Assembly: GCA_025363655.1 (NCBI GenBank)
Contig: JANYDK010000071.1
Span: forward strand, 248,001-312,000
Direction of reading: 5' to 3'
DNA from: Deltaproteobacteria bacterium
GTDB lineage: Bacteria; Myxococcota_A; Polyangia; Polyangiales; JADJMO01
Length of the DNA stretch: 64,000 nt
The translations under genes and the position numbers were made by a program. Every line of letters starts with the position of its first letter. Position 1 is the first letter of the stretch. This document shows positions 15,949-24,587 of the stretch, in pieces. The notes under the pieces were generated by a model. That model was not told the origin of the DNA, ran no database searches, and saw nothing but the letters and a program-made list of their open reading frames with translations.

Positions 15949-18392
15949 AGCGCGCGCTCGTGGGAGCGATGCTCCTCGTCGGTTGCCAATCGGATCCGAG
16001 CGAGAAGGGGCCCGTGCCGGCGCCCGCTCGCCCCGTGTCGTTCACGCTTTCGGCGGGCGATCTCGGCGTCACCGCGCCGGCGCGCGCCGCCGGTGTATTG
16101 CGCGTCGCCCGCTCGTCCGAGGCCTGGATCGAGGTGGAGGCGCTCGAAGCTCGCGACGTCGCGGGCGTCCGCGGCGACGACGGACGCGTCAGTTACCAGG
16201 ACGCCTTCGCGCACACGCGGCTCGTGCACCTCGCGAGCGCCGGACGAACCGAAGAGCTCCGTCACGTCACCGCCGAAGCAGGCTCGCTCCGCTACGCCGT
16301 GCGACTCGGTCCCGGCCTCGCACGGCTCCGCGTCGTCGACGACCACGTCGAGGCGCTCGACGCGCGCGGGGTCGCGCTCCTCCGCACCGAGCCGGCCTTC
16401 CTCGTCGACGCGCGCGGAACCCGTCGCTCGCTCTTTCCGACGCTCGCCCACGAAGGCGAACGTTGGCTCCTCACGTACGAGCTCGACGACCGCGCGCTCG
16501 TCTACCCGCTCGACATCGACCCGGCGTGGACGGTCACCACCTCGCTCGCCACGGCGCGCCGCGACGACACCTTGCACGTGGTCGCCGGCGGCAAGGTCGT
16601 CGCCATCGGCGGCATCGGCAACGGCGTGCCCGCGCTCGCCAGCGTCGAGAGCTGGGACCCGGCGACCTCGAGTTGGACGGCAGCCGGCTCGCTCCAGCGC
16701 GCTCGCGCAGTCTTCAGCGCGGTGACGCTCGCCAGCGGCAAGGTCTTCGTCGCCGGCGGCGTCGGCCTGCCCAGCGCCCCCGACACCGGTCAGACCGCCG
16801 AGCTCTACGATCCGTCGACCGGCACCTCGACGCTCCTCCCCACGCCCGCGCCCGACGATCTCGGCGTCTATTCCGCCACCGTCGCCCTCTCGGCGAGCGA
16901 GGTCCTCGTCCTCTATGGTGCTTCCACGACGAGCGTCGACCTGACGACGAACGTGTGGACGAAGCACGACTTCGTCGTCGCGCGCGACTTCGCGGCCGCG
17001 AAGATCCTCCCGTCCGGCAAGGTGCTGGCGGCCGGCGGCACCGACGGCACGGCCAGCCTCTCCTCGGCCGAGCTCTTCGATCAGGCCACCAAGACCTGGA
17101 GCGCCATCGCGCCGATGAAGGTGGCGCGCTCGCATCCCGAGATGCTGGTGCTCGGGACCGGCAAGGTGCTGGTCGCCGGCGGCCGCTCGGAGACCGCAGA
17201 GCTCTACGATCCGGCGACGGGCACCTGGACGAGCGCGTCGTCGATGTCGGCCGATCACGCGTTCGGCGGGTCGGTCGTCTTGCCGAGCGGGAGGGCGCTG
17301 ATGTTCGGCGGCGACCTCGCCGACGGCATCAGCGACGGGTCCGATCTCTACGATCCGACCAGCAACACCTGGCAGTTCTCCGGAACGCTCGCCTCGGCGC
17401 GCGACGAGTTCGGCTTCGCGCTCCTTCCGTCGGGCAAGGTCATGCTCGCCGGAGGCAGCAATGGAACGCCCGTCTCCATCGTCGAGCTCTTCGAGCCGCT
17501 CGCCGGAGGCAAGGCCTGCGTCGGGCCCGGAGAGTGCGTCTCGGGCTACTGCGTCGACGGCTTCTGCTGCGACAAGAGCGGCTGCGGTGCCGGCGAGACC
17601 TGCGGCGGGCCGGGCACTCCCGGCAAGTGCCTGAAGAACCAGGCGAGCGGTTGCAGCGCCGACGCCGAGTGCGCGAGCGCGCATTGCGTCGACGGCGTTT
17701 GTTGCGACTCGGCGTGCACGGGCGACTGCGCGGCCTGCGACGTCAAGGCGAGCGTGGGCAAGTGCACTCCCGTCGCCGCGGGAGACGCGCCGCACGGCAA
17801 GCGGACGCCCTGCGCCGGCGAGGGACCGTGCAAGGGTCGATGCGGCGGCGTCGATCGAACCAAGTGCACGCAGTTCCCCGGGTCGGCGATCTCCTGCGCG
17901 TCGCCGACGTGCGCCGCCGGCGCCGAAGCGCGCGCTGCCGGTTGCAACGGCGGAGGCAGCTGCGCCATCGCCGCCGGCAAGAAGTGCGACCCGTACGCGT
18001 GCGGCAAGGACGCTTGCAAGACCGCGTGCGAGGCCGACGCCGACTGCGCACCGGGAAACTCCTGCGACCTCTCGCAGCGAAAGTGCGTCATCGCCTCGAC
18101 CTGCGAGGGTGAGCACGCCGTGGTCAGCCCAGAGGGCAAGACCAAGGACTGCACACCCTACCGCTGCAGCGCCGCGAAATGCCTCGACACGTGCGGCGAC
18201 TCCAACGCGTGCGTCGTCGGCTACGTCTGCGACGCCGGCAGCGCCAAGTGCGTGCCCGGAAGCGCGCCCACGGCGAGCAGCGGCGGTTGCGGCGTCGGCA
18301 GTCCGGCGGGCCCCGGCGGGCTCCTCGCCGCCCTCGCCGCCCTCGCCGGCCTCGGGTTGCTCGGCGCACGTCGCCGCATCCGCCGCAGTTAG
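15945..18392 (+). CDS. kelch-like, Cys-rich lipoprotein paralogue with MYXO-CTERM tail
   Basis: 815 residues, ATG overlapping the previous stop, with GGTGGAGG about eight bases upstream. It has the same plan as its neighbour: beta domain ending Ile-Asp-Pro-Ala-Trp-Thr, kelch-like repeats (about 200-505) and a Cys-rich segment (about 520-770). The same Cys-Val-Asp-Gly-Cys-Cys units appear, ending in Gly-Gly-Cys plus hydrophobic helix plus Arg-Arg-Arg. The N-terminus differs: here a lipobox (Leu-Val-Gly-Cys at 11-14) predicts lipidation, while the first paralogue has an ordinary signal peptide. A protein with both a lipobox and a MYXO-CTERM would have two sorting signals. This is a tandem duplication with diverged export signals; function unknown. 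Confidence 0.85.
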   Translation: MKRALVGAMLLVGCQSDPSEKGPVPAPARPVSFTLSAGDLGVTAPARAAGVLRVARSSEAWIEVEALEARDVAGVRGDDGRVSYQDAFAHTRLVHLASAGRTEELRHVTAEAGSLRYAVRLGPGLARLRVVDDHVEALDARGVALLRTEPAFLVDARGTRRSLFPTLAHEGERWLLTYELDDRALVYPLDIDPAWTVTTSLATARRDDTLHVVAGGKVVAIGGIGNGVPALASVESWDPATSSWTAAGSLQRARAVFSAVTLASGKVFVAGGVGLPSAPDTGQTAELYDPSTGTSTLLPTPAPDDLGVYSATVALSASEVLVLYGASTTSVDLTTNVWTKHDFVVARDFAAAKILPSGKVLAAGGTDGTASLSSAELFDQATKTWSAIAPMKVARSHPEMLVLGTGKVLVAGGRSETAELYDPATGTWTSASSMSADHAFGGSVVLPSGRALMFGGDLADGISDGSDLYDPTSNTWQFSGTLASARDEFGFALLPSGKVMLAGGSNGTPVSIVELFEPLAGGKACVGPGECVSGYCVDGFCCDKSGCGAGETCGGPGTPGKCLKNQASGCSADAECASAHCVDGVCCDSACTGDCAACDVKASVGKCTPVAAGDAPHGKRTPCAGEGPCKGRCGGVDRTKCTQFPGSAISCASPTCAAGAEARAAGCNGGGSCAIAAGKKCDPYACGKDACKTACEADADCAPGNSCDLSQRKCVIASTCEGEHAVVSPEGKTKDCTPYRCSAAKCLDTCGDSNACVVGYVCDAGSAKCVPGSAPTASSGGCGVGSPAGPGGLLAALAALAGLGLLGARRRIRRS

Positions 18393-18553
18393 TCAGTTGG
18401 GTTCAGTTGGTTTGGTTGGCCAGGTGTCGCGGGCGTGACGTTTCGAGCGCGACTCGGTTGCGCGGGTCTCGGTCTCGGACCGTTGGCCTTCGATTTTCGC
18501 CTTCGCCGGCCGCCCTCATTCGGTCACGCGCTGCGTGTCCAAACGTTTCGCTC

Positions 18554-18587
18554 ATGTCGCGATGACGTCATCGCCGTTGCCTAAGGT
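18554..18587 (+). promoter_or_regulatory. weak Pho-box-like site before orphan PstS gene
   Basis: ATGTCGC-GATG-ACGTCAT (18554-18571) has the 7-4-7 layout of a Pho box (consensus CTGTCAT-N4-CTGTCAC), with one good and one poor half. TAAGGT follows ten bases later (18582-18587) where a -10 would fall in PhoB promoters. The rest of 18393-18643 shows only a short GTTGG/GGTT-rich stretch. Confidence 0.35.
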
Positions 18588-18643
18588 GCGCTCGTCCTCG
18601 CGGCGCTCCCGCCGATGGGGGCGCATACAAGGAGACGTCATCG

Positions 18644-19870
18644 ATGGCGCGTTCGTATCTCAAAGTCGCTCTGGCGGTGCTCGCGAGCGCAGCGGCACTG
18701 TCCTCCGCGGCGGACGCAGCTGCGGCCGCTTGCAACACCCTTCCCAAACCGACGTACGTCGTCGGATCGTCGGCGGTGCAGCCGCTCGTCGGCAACCTCG
18801 CCACGCCCCTCTCGGGCACGGTCACCCTCATCTATCAAAAGCAGGGCTCGTGCACCGGCGTGGCGGCGGTCGTTCCCGGCGCCAGCGGCGTCACCAAGCT
18901 GACCGGCACCGGCACCATCTGGAACAGCGACGGCACCACGGCGAGCTGCGACATCCCGGCCGACACCATCGCCGACGTCGGCGCCTCGGACGTCTTCGCC
19001 ACCAGCTGTCCGGGCGTCACCAGCGTCCCCGCGACGGTCAGTGACACGTTCGGTCCCAACCAAGTGATGACCTTCGTCGTTCCCAAGGCGGCGTCGGCGA
19101 AGTCGAACAGCGCCGAGGCGGCGTTCTTCGTCTTCGGTTGGGGCGCGTCGGGCGAGGTCGACAGTTGGGTCGACTTCCCCACCGGCACCACCAAGAGCGG
19201 TCACGTCTTCGTGCGCAACGAGCTCTCGGGCACGCAGCAAATGCTCTCCCGCGCGATCGGCGTGCCGGCCAACAAGTGGAAGGGCTGGGACGACGGCGGC
19301 GCCGGCACCGTCCTCGCGGACGTGATCGCCAGCACCGCCCCCGAGTCGACGATCGGCATCCTCTCGACCGGCGAATCCGACGGCAAGACGGCCTCGGGCG
19401 GCAGCGCCCGCGACGGTCTGCAAGAGCTCGCGTTCCAGGCGTTCGGCCAGCAGTGCGGGTATCTCCCCGACTCGAACTCGACGTCGTTCGACAAAATCAA
19501 CGTGCGTGACGGTCACTACCCGATCTGGGGGCCGCTCCATCTGCTCACCACCATCGACGCGACGACGAAGGTGCCGACCAGCGCCAACGCCAAGAACCTG
19601 CTCGGCTACTTCGATGGCTCGGTGGCGCTTCCGGGCACCTCCAACCTCCTCGACGTCGAGATCGCGGCGCACACGATTCCCGCCTGCGCGATGAAGGTCT
19701 CACGCACCGCCGAGCTCGGCCCGATGAGCCCTGCGAGCCCGACCAAGGCCTGCGGTTGCTACTTCGACAAGAAGGCCAACGGCTCGACGACGTGCAGCAC
19801 GTGCACGACCGACGGCGACTGCACCGGCGCCGCCAAGAAGTGCAACTTCGGTTACTGCGAGGCGAAGTGA
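18644..19870 (+). CDS. orphan PstS-like secreted phosphate-binding protein
   Basis: 408 residues with a signal peptide (about 1-28) and a strong AAGGAG nine bases before the ATG. The mature part opens Tyr-Val-Val-Gly-Ser-Ser-Ala-Val-Gln-Pro-Leu, the PstS-type start, and contains the pocket-type segment Ile-Ala-Asp-Val-Gly-Ala-Ser-Asp-Val-Phe. It also has Phe-Val-Arg-Asn-Glu-Leu-Ser-Gly-Thr-Gln, equivalent to the arginine-serine-glycine-threonine loop that holds phosphate. The last 60 residues are a small Cys-rich appendix (about 8 Cys) not found in ordinary PstS. No ABC permease is adjacent; porin and TonB genes follow instead. I infer a phosphate or phosphoester binder of the periplasm or surface that feeds or senses the outer-membrane system. 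Confidence 0.75.
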   Translation: MARSYLKVALAVLASAAALSSAADAAAAACNTLPKPTYVVGSSAVQPLVGNLATPLSGTVTLIYQKQGSCTGVAAVVPGASGVTKLTGTGTIWNSDGTTASCDIPADTIADVGASDVFATSCPGVTSVPATVSDTFGPNQVMTFVVPKAASAKSNSAEAAFFVFGWGASGEVDSWVDFPTGTTKSGHVFVRNELSGTQQMLSRAIGVPANKWKGWDDGGAGTVLADVIASTAPESTIGILSTGESDGKTASGGSARDGLQELAFQAFGQQCGYLPDSNSTSFDKINVRDGHYPIWGPLHLLTTIDATTKVPTSANAKNLLGYFDGSVALPGTSNLLDVEIAAHTIPACAMKVSRTAELGPMSPASPTKACGCYFDKKANGSTTCSTCTTDGDCTGAAKKCNFGYCEAK

Positions 19871-19872
19871 TC

Positions 19873-20283
19873 ATGAAAAAGCTCCACCTCTCTCCGATCG
19901 CTCTCTTCACTTCGCTCGTCCTCGGCGCAGGCCTCTTCGCCGTCGCTTGCGGATCGAGTGACGACGCCGCTGGCCCCAGCGATTCGCCCGACACCGCCGT
20001 GATTCCCACGGACAGCGCGGTGAAGGACACGACGCCGGCGACCGACACTGCGCCCGCTGCGGACACGGGTCCCGTCGCCGACACCGGCCCTGCCGCCGAC
20101 ACCGGTGGCGATTCCGGTGGCGACACCAAACCGTGGGATCCCGATTCGGGCGTCTGTTTCCCGGGCTCGCCGACCAAGGACGTCGAGTTCCTCAACGCCT
20201 GCACGACGGCGACCTGCATCAAATACGACAACAAGAAGCTCAAGCACCTCAAGGCCGACGGGACACTCCCGGCGCTGCCCTGA
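19873..20283 (+). CDS. small lipoprotein with Asp-Thr-Gly-Pro repeats
   Basis: 136 residues. The signal ends Phe-Ala-Val-Ala-Cys, giving a lipoprotein. About 60 residues of low complexity follow, with tandem Ala-Asp-Thr-Gly-Pro units that act as a flexible spacer. A short C-terminal domain (about 85-136) carries three Cys and a Lys-rich tail. It begins three bases after the PstS-like gene, so the two are coupled and likely work together, perhaps as a membrane tether or partner. The family is unknown. A GTG at 19867 overlapping the previous stop is an alternative start. Confidence 0.7.
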   Translation: MKKLHLSPIALFTSLVLGAGLFAVACGSSDDAAGPSDSPDTAVIPTDSAVKDTTPATDTAPAADTGPVADTGPAADTGGDSGGDTKPWDPDSGVCFPGSPTKDVEFLNACTTATCIKYDNKKLKHLKADGTLPALP

Positions 20284-20390
20284 GCTTCGAGACGCTTCTT
20301 TCGTCACGAGACTGACGCTGCCGCACGGCGCTCGCGAACGGCGCGACGTCGTGCGGCGGTCGTCTGCCTACCTGTTTGGGAGATCTTCCG

Positions 20391-21656
20391 TTGAAGAAGT
20401 GGTCGCGGTCGTCATTGCTCGTGTTCGCGCTCGTCTCGTCGTCGTCCGTCGTCCGAGGCGCGCTCGCCGCCGAGCCCGCGGGTAAAGATCCGACGCAGCA
20501 GCTCGTCACCTCGGCCTACGTGCAGGGGCAGTACGAGACGCACGGGGAGTCGGAAGATCAAGTGCGGCAAGGAGGCTCGCCCCTCAACCTCGACCGCTTC
20601 GTCGTCCGTCGCGCGCGGCTCAAGCTCGAGCGCGAGTGGAGCTTCTCGTCGCTGATGCTCGAGATCGACGGCAACACCGTCAATGGTCCGTCGCTGACGC
20701 CGCACCACGCGGAGGCGTCGATTCTCTACCGCGGCAAGAATCCGTGGAGCGCGCCGCCGCTCGTGCGGCTGACGTTCGGGATGTTCGACACGCCCTTCGG
20801 CTTCGAGCTCGTCGAGTCGCCGCGCACTCGCTTCTTCACCGAGCGCAGCTTCGCCTCGCGTTCGCTCTTTCCCTCCGAGCCCGACATCGGCGCGCGCCTC
20901 TCGGGCGGCCTCGGTTGGCTCCGCTATGCCTTTGCCTTCGTCAACGGTCAGCCGAAGGACACCCCCTTCGCGCTGCAAGATCCGAAGTCGTCGAAGGACT
21001 TCGTCGCCCGCGTCGGTGGCTTCGTCACCCCGGCCGATGCGCTCGAGCTCCAGTTCGGCGTCTCCTTCCTCAGCGGCAAGGGCTTCCACAAGGGGAGCGA
21101 CGCCACCAAGGACTCGGTCGTGTGGACCGATCGCAACGAGAACGGGCAGATCGACATCGGCGAGCTACAGGCGGTCAACGGCCTTGCCGCGACGCCTTCG
21201 CAGACCTTCAAACGCTGGGCGCTCGGCGCCGATCTCCGCGTGCGCCTCCAGACCAAGCTCGGCGTGACGCAGCTCTCGGGCGAAATCTCCTTCGCGGCCA
21301 ACCTCGATCGGAGCGCGCTCTTCCTCGCTGATCCGGTCATCTCCGGCATCGACTCTCGCGAGAAGGGCTACTTCGTCGCGATTCAGCAGGAGATCGGCTC
21401 CTTCGCCGCCGCCGGCGTGCGCTTCGACTTCTACGATCCGAACGCCGACAAGTTCGATCAGCAGCTCGGCAAGCTCGTTCCCAGCTCGCAGCGCGTGCAG
21501 ACGATCACCCCGATGATCGCCGTGCTCCCCGATCCGCACGTGCGCTTCGTCGTGCAGTGGGATCACGTACGCGACTATCTCGGTCGCTCGGTGAAGGGCG
21601 TGCCGGTCGACCTCTCGAACGACGTCATCACCCTTCGCCTGCAGGCGGAGCTGTGA
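20391..21656 (+). CDS. OprO/OprP-like phosphate-selective porin, first copy
   Basis: 421 residues if started at TTG 20391, which has GGGAG eight bases upstream and gives a clean signal peptide (Met-Lys-Lys-Trp, hydrophobic core, Ala-Leu-Ala-Ala). TTG 20376 is the alternative. The mature protein is beta-rich with alternating hydrophobic residues and ends in Leu-Gln-Ala-Glu-Leu. Features of the phosphate-selective porin O/P family are visible: Arg-Arg-Ala-Arg-Leu-Lys near residue 60, Phe-Gly-Met-Phe-Asp-Thr-Pro-Phe-Gly and Glu-Arg-Ser-Phe. In Pseudomonas OprP/OprO admit phosphate or polyphosphate through an arginine/lysine ladder. Its place after a PstS-like gene supports phosphate uptake. It overlaps the next lipoprotein gene by one base. 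Confidence 0.78.
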   Translation: MKKWSRSSLLVFALVSSSSVVRGALAAEPAGKDPTQQLVTSAYVQGQYETHGESEDQVRQGGSPLNLDRFVVRRARLKLEREWSFSSLMLEIDGNTVNGPSLTPHHAEASILYRGKNPWSAPPLVRLTFGMFDTPFGFELVESPRTRFFTERSFASRSLFPSEPDIGARLSGGLGWLRYAFAFVNGQPKDTPFALQDPKSSKDFVARVGGFVTPADALELQFGVSFLSGKGFHKGSDATKDSVVWTDRNENGQIDIGELQAVNGLAATPSQTFKRWALGADLRVRLQTKLGVTQLSGEISFAANLDRSALFLADPVISGIDSREKGYFVAIQQEIGSFAAAGVRFDFYDPNADKFDQQLGKLVPSSQRVQTITPMIAVLPDPHVRFVVQWDHVRDYLGRSVKGVPVDLSNDVITLRLQAEL

Positions 21657-22585
21657 TGCGCGCCAGGCCTTCCGCCATTTTCGCCATTCTCGCCATCGCC
21701 GGCGGCGCGCTCGCGTTCGTCAGCGGCGGATGTGGCGACACCTCCCGCGCGCAGACCGGCCTCGGCACCGACGAACCGATTCGCGTGCTCGGCGGCCAGT
21801 ACGTCGGCGGCAAGCTGCCGGCGCCGGGCAAGGGCCCGGAGGTGCACACCGTCGAGAGCAAGAACAACGTCGTCGTTCAGGGCGCGCATCAGCACGTGCT
21901 CGGCGGCGGGGTCGGGAAGACGGCGGCGGCGCTGGCGATTCGCTTCGCCGACATCGGTCACGGCTATTGGATCGTCCCCACCGGCACCTTCGACCCGACC
22001 AGCGGCGACATCACCTATTCGTTCCCGTACGACATCGCCGTCGACGCGCCGGTCGGGGTTCACCCGCTGCTCCTCAGCGCGGTCGATCTCGACGGCAATT
22101 TCGGGCCGGCCTCCGAGCTCTCGCTGACCATCAAGTCCCGCGTGCCGAGCGGGAAGGTCGTGATCTCGCTGGAGTGGGACAGCGCCGCCGATCTCGATCT
22201 GCAGCTACGTACGCCGGAGGGAAAGATCGTCGACGGGAAGCACCCGACGACGCTCGTTCCCGTCGACGGCGGCATCGATTTCGACGCTCCCGAAGGCTTC
22301 GGCGAGCTCGATCGCGATTCGAACCACGCGTGCCTCGTCGATGGCTACGACGAAGAGTCGGTGGTCTGGAACACGCCGCCGACGCCGGGTCGCTACGCGA
22401 TTTGGGTGAACCTCTTCGACGCCTGCAAGACGCCGGGCGCGTCGTTCACCGTCACCGTGCGACGCGATGGTGAGGTCCTCGAGCGCGACAGCGGACGAGT
22501 CCTCGCCATCGACGCCAACGGCCGCGCCGGCGCCGATCAAGACGGCAATCCGCCGGGCCTCTTCATCACCGAAGTGAGTTTCTGA
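21656..22585 (+). CDS. lipoprotein with pre-peptidase-like beta domain
   Basis: 309 residues. The ATG at 21656 shares one base with the previous stop, and GGCGGAG precedes it. The signal ends Ser-Gly-Gly-Cys (about residue 20). The mature protein appears to be two beta-sandwich units, about 60-160 and 165-290. The second has Leu-Glu-Trp-Asp-Ser-Ala-Ala-Asp-Leu-Asp-Leu-Gln-Leu, followed by Tyr-Ala-Ile-Trp-Val-Asn. That pattern resembles the YfaP/DUF2135 or pre-peptidase C-terminal type. Such domains bind proteins or glycans and have no known enzymatic role. Tight spacing with the porin and ExbB genes suggests it is part of the outer-membrane uptake machinery. Confidence 0.7.
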   Translation: MRARPSAIFAILAIAGGALAFVSGGCGDTSRAQTGLGTDEPIRVLGGQYVGGKLPAPGKGPEVHTVESKNNVVVQGAHQHVLGGGVGKTAAALAIRFADIGHGYWIVPTGTFDPTSGDITYSFPYDIAVDAPVGVHPLLLSAVDLDGNFGPASELSLTIKSRVPSGKVVISLEWDSAADLDLQLRTPEGKIVDGKHPTTLVPVDGGIDFDAPEGFGELDRDSNHACLVDGYDEESVVWNTPPTPGRYAIWVNLFDACKTPGASFTVTVRRDGEVLERDSGRVLAIDANGRAGADQDGNPPGLFITEVSF

Positions 22586-22625
22586 GTGTGCGGTCTCTAC
22601 CGAGAGCGCAGAGAAGGAGTACGCC

Positions 22626-23327
22626 GTGATTGAGAGTTTGCAACGCATCGCCTCCGGCGGAGGTAAGTGGGTCCTCTACGCGATGATGGGGCTGTCGGTG
22701 CTCTCGATCGCCATCATGTTCGAGCGCTGGATGTACTTCCTGCGCCGTCGTGACGACGTCGACGGGCTCGGCGATTTGCTGATCGCGCGCCTGCGCGTCG
22801 GTGATCGCGCCGGCGCCGAGGCCTTGCTCCGCAAGAGCCCTTCCATCGAAGCGCAGGTGATCGCGCGCACGCTGGTGTGGACCGACGGCGGCGCCGGCGC
22901 GGTCTCCGAGGCGCTCGAGGCGGAGATGACCCGAAAGCGCAAAGAGCTCGAGCGAGGGATGACCTACCTCGGCACGCTCGGCAACAACGCGCCCTTCATC
23001 GGCCTCCTCGGCACGGTGCTCGGCGTCATCGAGGCGTTCCATCAACTGGGCAATGCCGGACAAAACCAGGGCGCGATGGGCAACGTCATGGGCGGCATCG
23101 CCGAGGCGCTGATCGCCACCGGCGTCGGCCTCTTCGTCGCGCTGCCCGCGGTCGTCGCCTACAACATCGCGCAGAAGAAGATCGGCGACATCGAGGCCAA
23201 CGTCGGCATCATCGGCAAGCAGATCATCGCGCTCATCAAGAGCGAACAGCACCAGAGCGGCCTCACCAACGGCCATGGCAGCGGCCAGCACGAACACGCG
23301 CGTGAACGTCACGCGGCGGCGGAGTGA
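22626..23327 (+). CDS. exbB: ExbB/TolQ-type proton channel subunit
   Basis: 233 residues, GTG start with AAGGAG nine bases upstream. Three membrane helices are visible (about 15-35, 115-140, 155-180). The conserved stretch Leu-Gly-Thr-Val-Leu-Gly-Val-Ile-Glu-Ala-Phe is present, as is Gly-Gly-Ile-Ala-Glu-Ala-Leu-Ile-Ala-Thr-Gly-Val-Gly-Leu, which holds the channel threonine. It forms the inner-membrane motor with ExbD and energises TonB. A His/Gly-rich C-terminal tail is an addition. TolQ or MotA function is excluded by the adjoining ExbD, TonB and TonB-dependent receptor genes. A 40-base gap separates it from the lipoprotein gene, so it may share that transcript. Confidence 0.88.
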   Translation: MIESLQRIASGGGKWVLYAMMGLSVLSIAIMFERWMYFLRRRDDVDGLGDLLIARLRVGDRAGAEALLRKSPSIEAQVIARTLVWTDGGAGAVSEALEAEMTRKRKELERGMTYLGTLGNNAPFIGLLGTVLGVIEAFHQLGNAGQNQGAMGNVMGGIAEALIATGVGLFVALPAVVAYNIAQKKIGDIEANVGIIGKQIIALIKSEQHQSGLTNGHGSGQHEHARERHAAAE

Positions 23328-23330
23328 GCC

Positions 23331-23744
23331 ATGGCCGGAACCCTCGGCGGCAAATCACGCGGTCCAATCGTCGGGATCAACATGACCCCGATGGTCGACA
23401 TCGTCCTCGTGCTCCTCGTGATCATGATGGTGTCGGCGACGTACATCGTCAGCAAGAGCATGAAGGTCGAGCTCCCCAAGGCGGCGAGCCAGAACGACAC
23501 GCTCGCCTCGCCCGCGATGGTCACCGTCACCAAGGAGGGCACCTACCTCTACAACGGCAACGCGGTCGACGAAGCGGGCCTCGTCGGCAAGCTGCGCGAT
23601 GCCTATGCGCAAAACCCCGACGTCAACTTGATGGTGCAGGCCGACAAGGCCGCGCTTCACGGCGTCGTCGTCCACGTCATCGACCTCGCCAAGCTCGAGG
23701 GCATCCTCAAGTTCGGCATCAACATCGAGACCGCCGCGCAGTAG
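23331..23744 (+). CDS. exbD: ExbD/TolR-type motor subunit
   Basis: 137 residues starting three bases after exbB. A single N-terminal membrane helix follows Asn-Met-Thr-Pro-Met-Val-Asp-Ile-Val-Leu-Val-Leu-Leu. The aspartate there is the proton-carrying residue of ExbD/TolR. The periplasmic part (about 45-137) has the ExbD fold with Val-Thr-Val-Thr-Lys-Glu-Gly and Val-Asp-Leu-Ala-Lys. It converts proton flow into motion of TonB. Context makes it the partner of the ExbB, TonB and receptor genes on either side. Confidence 0.9.
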   Translation: MAGTLGGKSRGPIVGINMTPMVDIVLVLLVIMMVSATYIVSKSMKVELPKAASQNDTLASPAMVTVTKEGTYLYNGNAVDEAGLVGKLRDAYAQNPDVNLMVQADKAALHGVVVHVIDLAKLEGILKFGINIETAAQ

Positions 23745-23777
23745 CGCGCGATCTCGAGCAGTCGCGGCTGTAAGCAG

Positions 23778-24578
23778 ATGAGCATCAAAGGTCCCTCGTT
23801 GGTCGCATGGGGCGTGGCGGTGAGCCTCGCCGTGCACGTCGGCGCCGCCGTGGGGATCAAGCGTCTCCCGCCGAAGTCGCTGAAGACATCGACCTTCGTC
23901 TCGGTCGTCGAGCAGAAGAAGCCAGAGAAGAAGAAGCCACTTCCGAAGAAGGAAGAGCCGAAAGAAGAGCCGAAGAAGGACGAGCCGAAGCTGCCGAAGG
24001 CGCCGCCGAAGATCGCGCCTCCTCCTCCGCCCGTCGCCCCGCCGCCGGAAGCGCCGCCGCCTGCTCCGGCGCCGAATCCGAATGCGTTCGCAGGAAATCC
24101 TGGGCTCGCGGGATTGAAGACGATCGGTCCGATCAACGGCGGTGATGGTCTGGCGATCCCCACTGGCGACGGCGCCCAAGGTGGCGGTCCGAGCGCGGCG
24201 CCGAGCGAGACGACGAAGCAGAAAGAAAAAGTGCTCGGGCCGCCGAAGACCAACGCGGGTGGCAATGATGGCAACAATGGCGCGGGGCCCGGCGAGTGCG
24301 CCGAGACGGTGACCAAGCCGAAGCCGACGTCGATGCCGCAGCCGAGTTACAGCGACGAAGCTCGCAGCGCCGAGGTCGAGGGCGTCGTCCAGGTGCGCGT
24401 GCGGGTCGACGCCAGCGGGCACGTGCTCGACGCCACGCTCGTCAAAGGCCTCGGCCATGGGCTCGACGAGCGCGCGCTCGCCGCCGCCAAGCAGTGGGTC
24501 TTCTCGCCGGGCACCAAATGCGGCTCCCCGGCCGAGTCGTCCTTCGTCATGAACATGCGATTCGCGCTCGGCGAATAG
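23778..24578 (+). CDS. tonB: TonB energy transducer
   Basis: 266 residues. One N-terminal helix (about 9-25) is followed by a long Pro/Lys/Glu-rich periplasm-spanning segment (about 45-110), then a Gly/Asn-rich linker. The C-terminal TonB domain (about 180-266) has Pro-Ser-Tyr-Ser-Asp-Glu-Ala-Arg, Gly-Val-Val-Gln-Val-Arg-Val, Ala-Ala-Ala-Lys-Gln-Trp-Val-Phe and a final beta strand. Two cysteines in the C-terminal half may pair. It transfers energy from ExbBD to the outer-membrane receptor encoded immediately downstream. Confidence 0.88.
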   Translation: MSIKGPSLVAWGVAVSLAVHVGAAVGIKRLPPKSLKTSTFVSVVEQKKPEKKKPLPKKEEPKEEPKKDEPKLPKAPPKIAPPPPPVAPPPEAPPPAPAPNPNAFAGNPGLAGLKTIGPINGGDGLAIPTGDGAQGGGPSAAPSETTKQKEKVLGPPKTNAGGNDGNNGAGPGECAETVTKPKPTSMPQPSYSDEARSAEVEGVVQVRVRVDASGHVLDATLVKGLGHGLDERALAAAKQWVFSPGTKCGSPAESSFVMNMRFALGE

Positions 24579-24587
24579 AGATCCATC

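Noticed and set aside
15666-18116. Long minus-strand open frame opposite the second kelch-like gene
   Set aside because: Ala/Arg/Val-rich shadow of a strongly biased coding strand.
20301-20318. TCGTCAC-GAGA-CTGACGC before the first porin as a Pho box
   Set aside because: Only one half fits the consensus and no -10-like sequence follows at the expected ten bases.
22626-23744. TolQ-TolR or MotA-MotB assignment for the proton-channel pair
   Set aside because: Adjacent tonB and TonB-dependent receptor genes favour ExbB-ExbD; no tolA, tolB or pal nearby.
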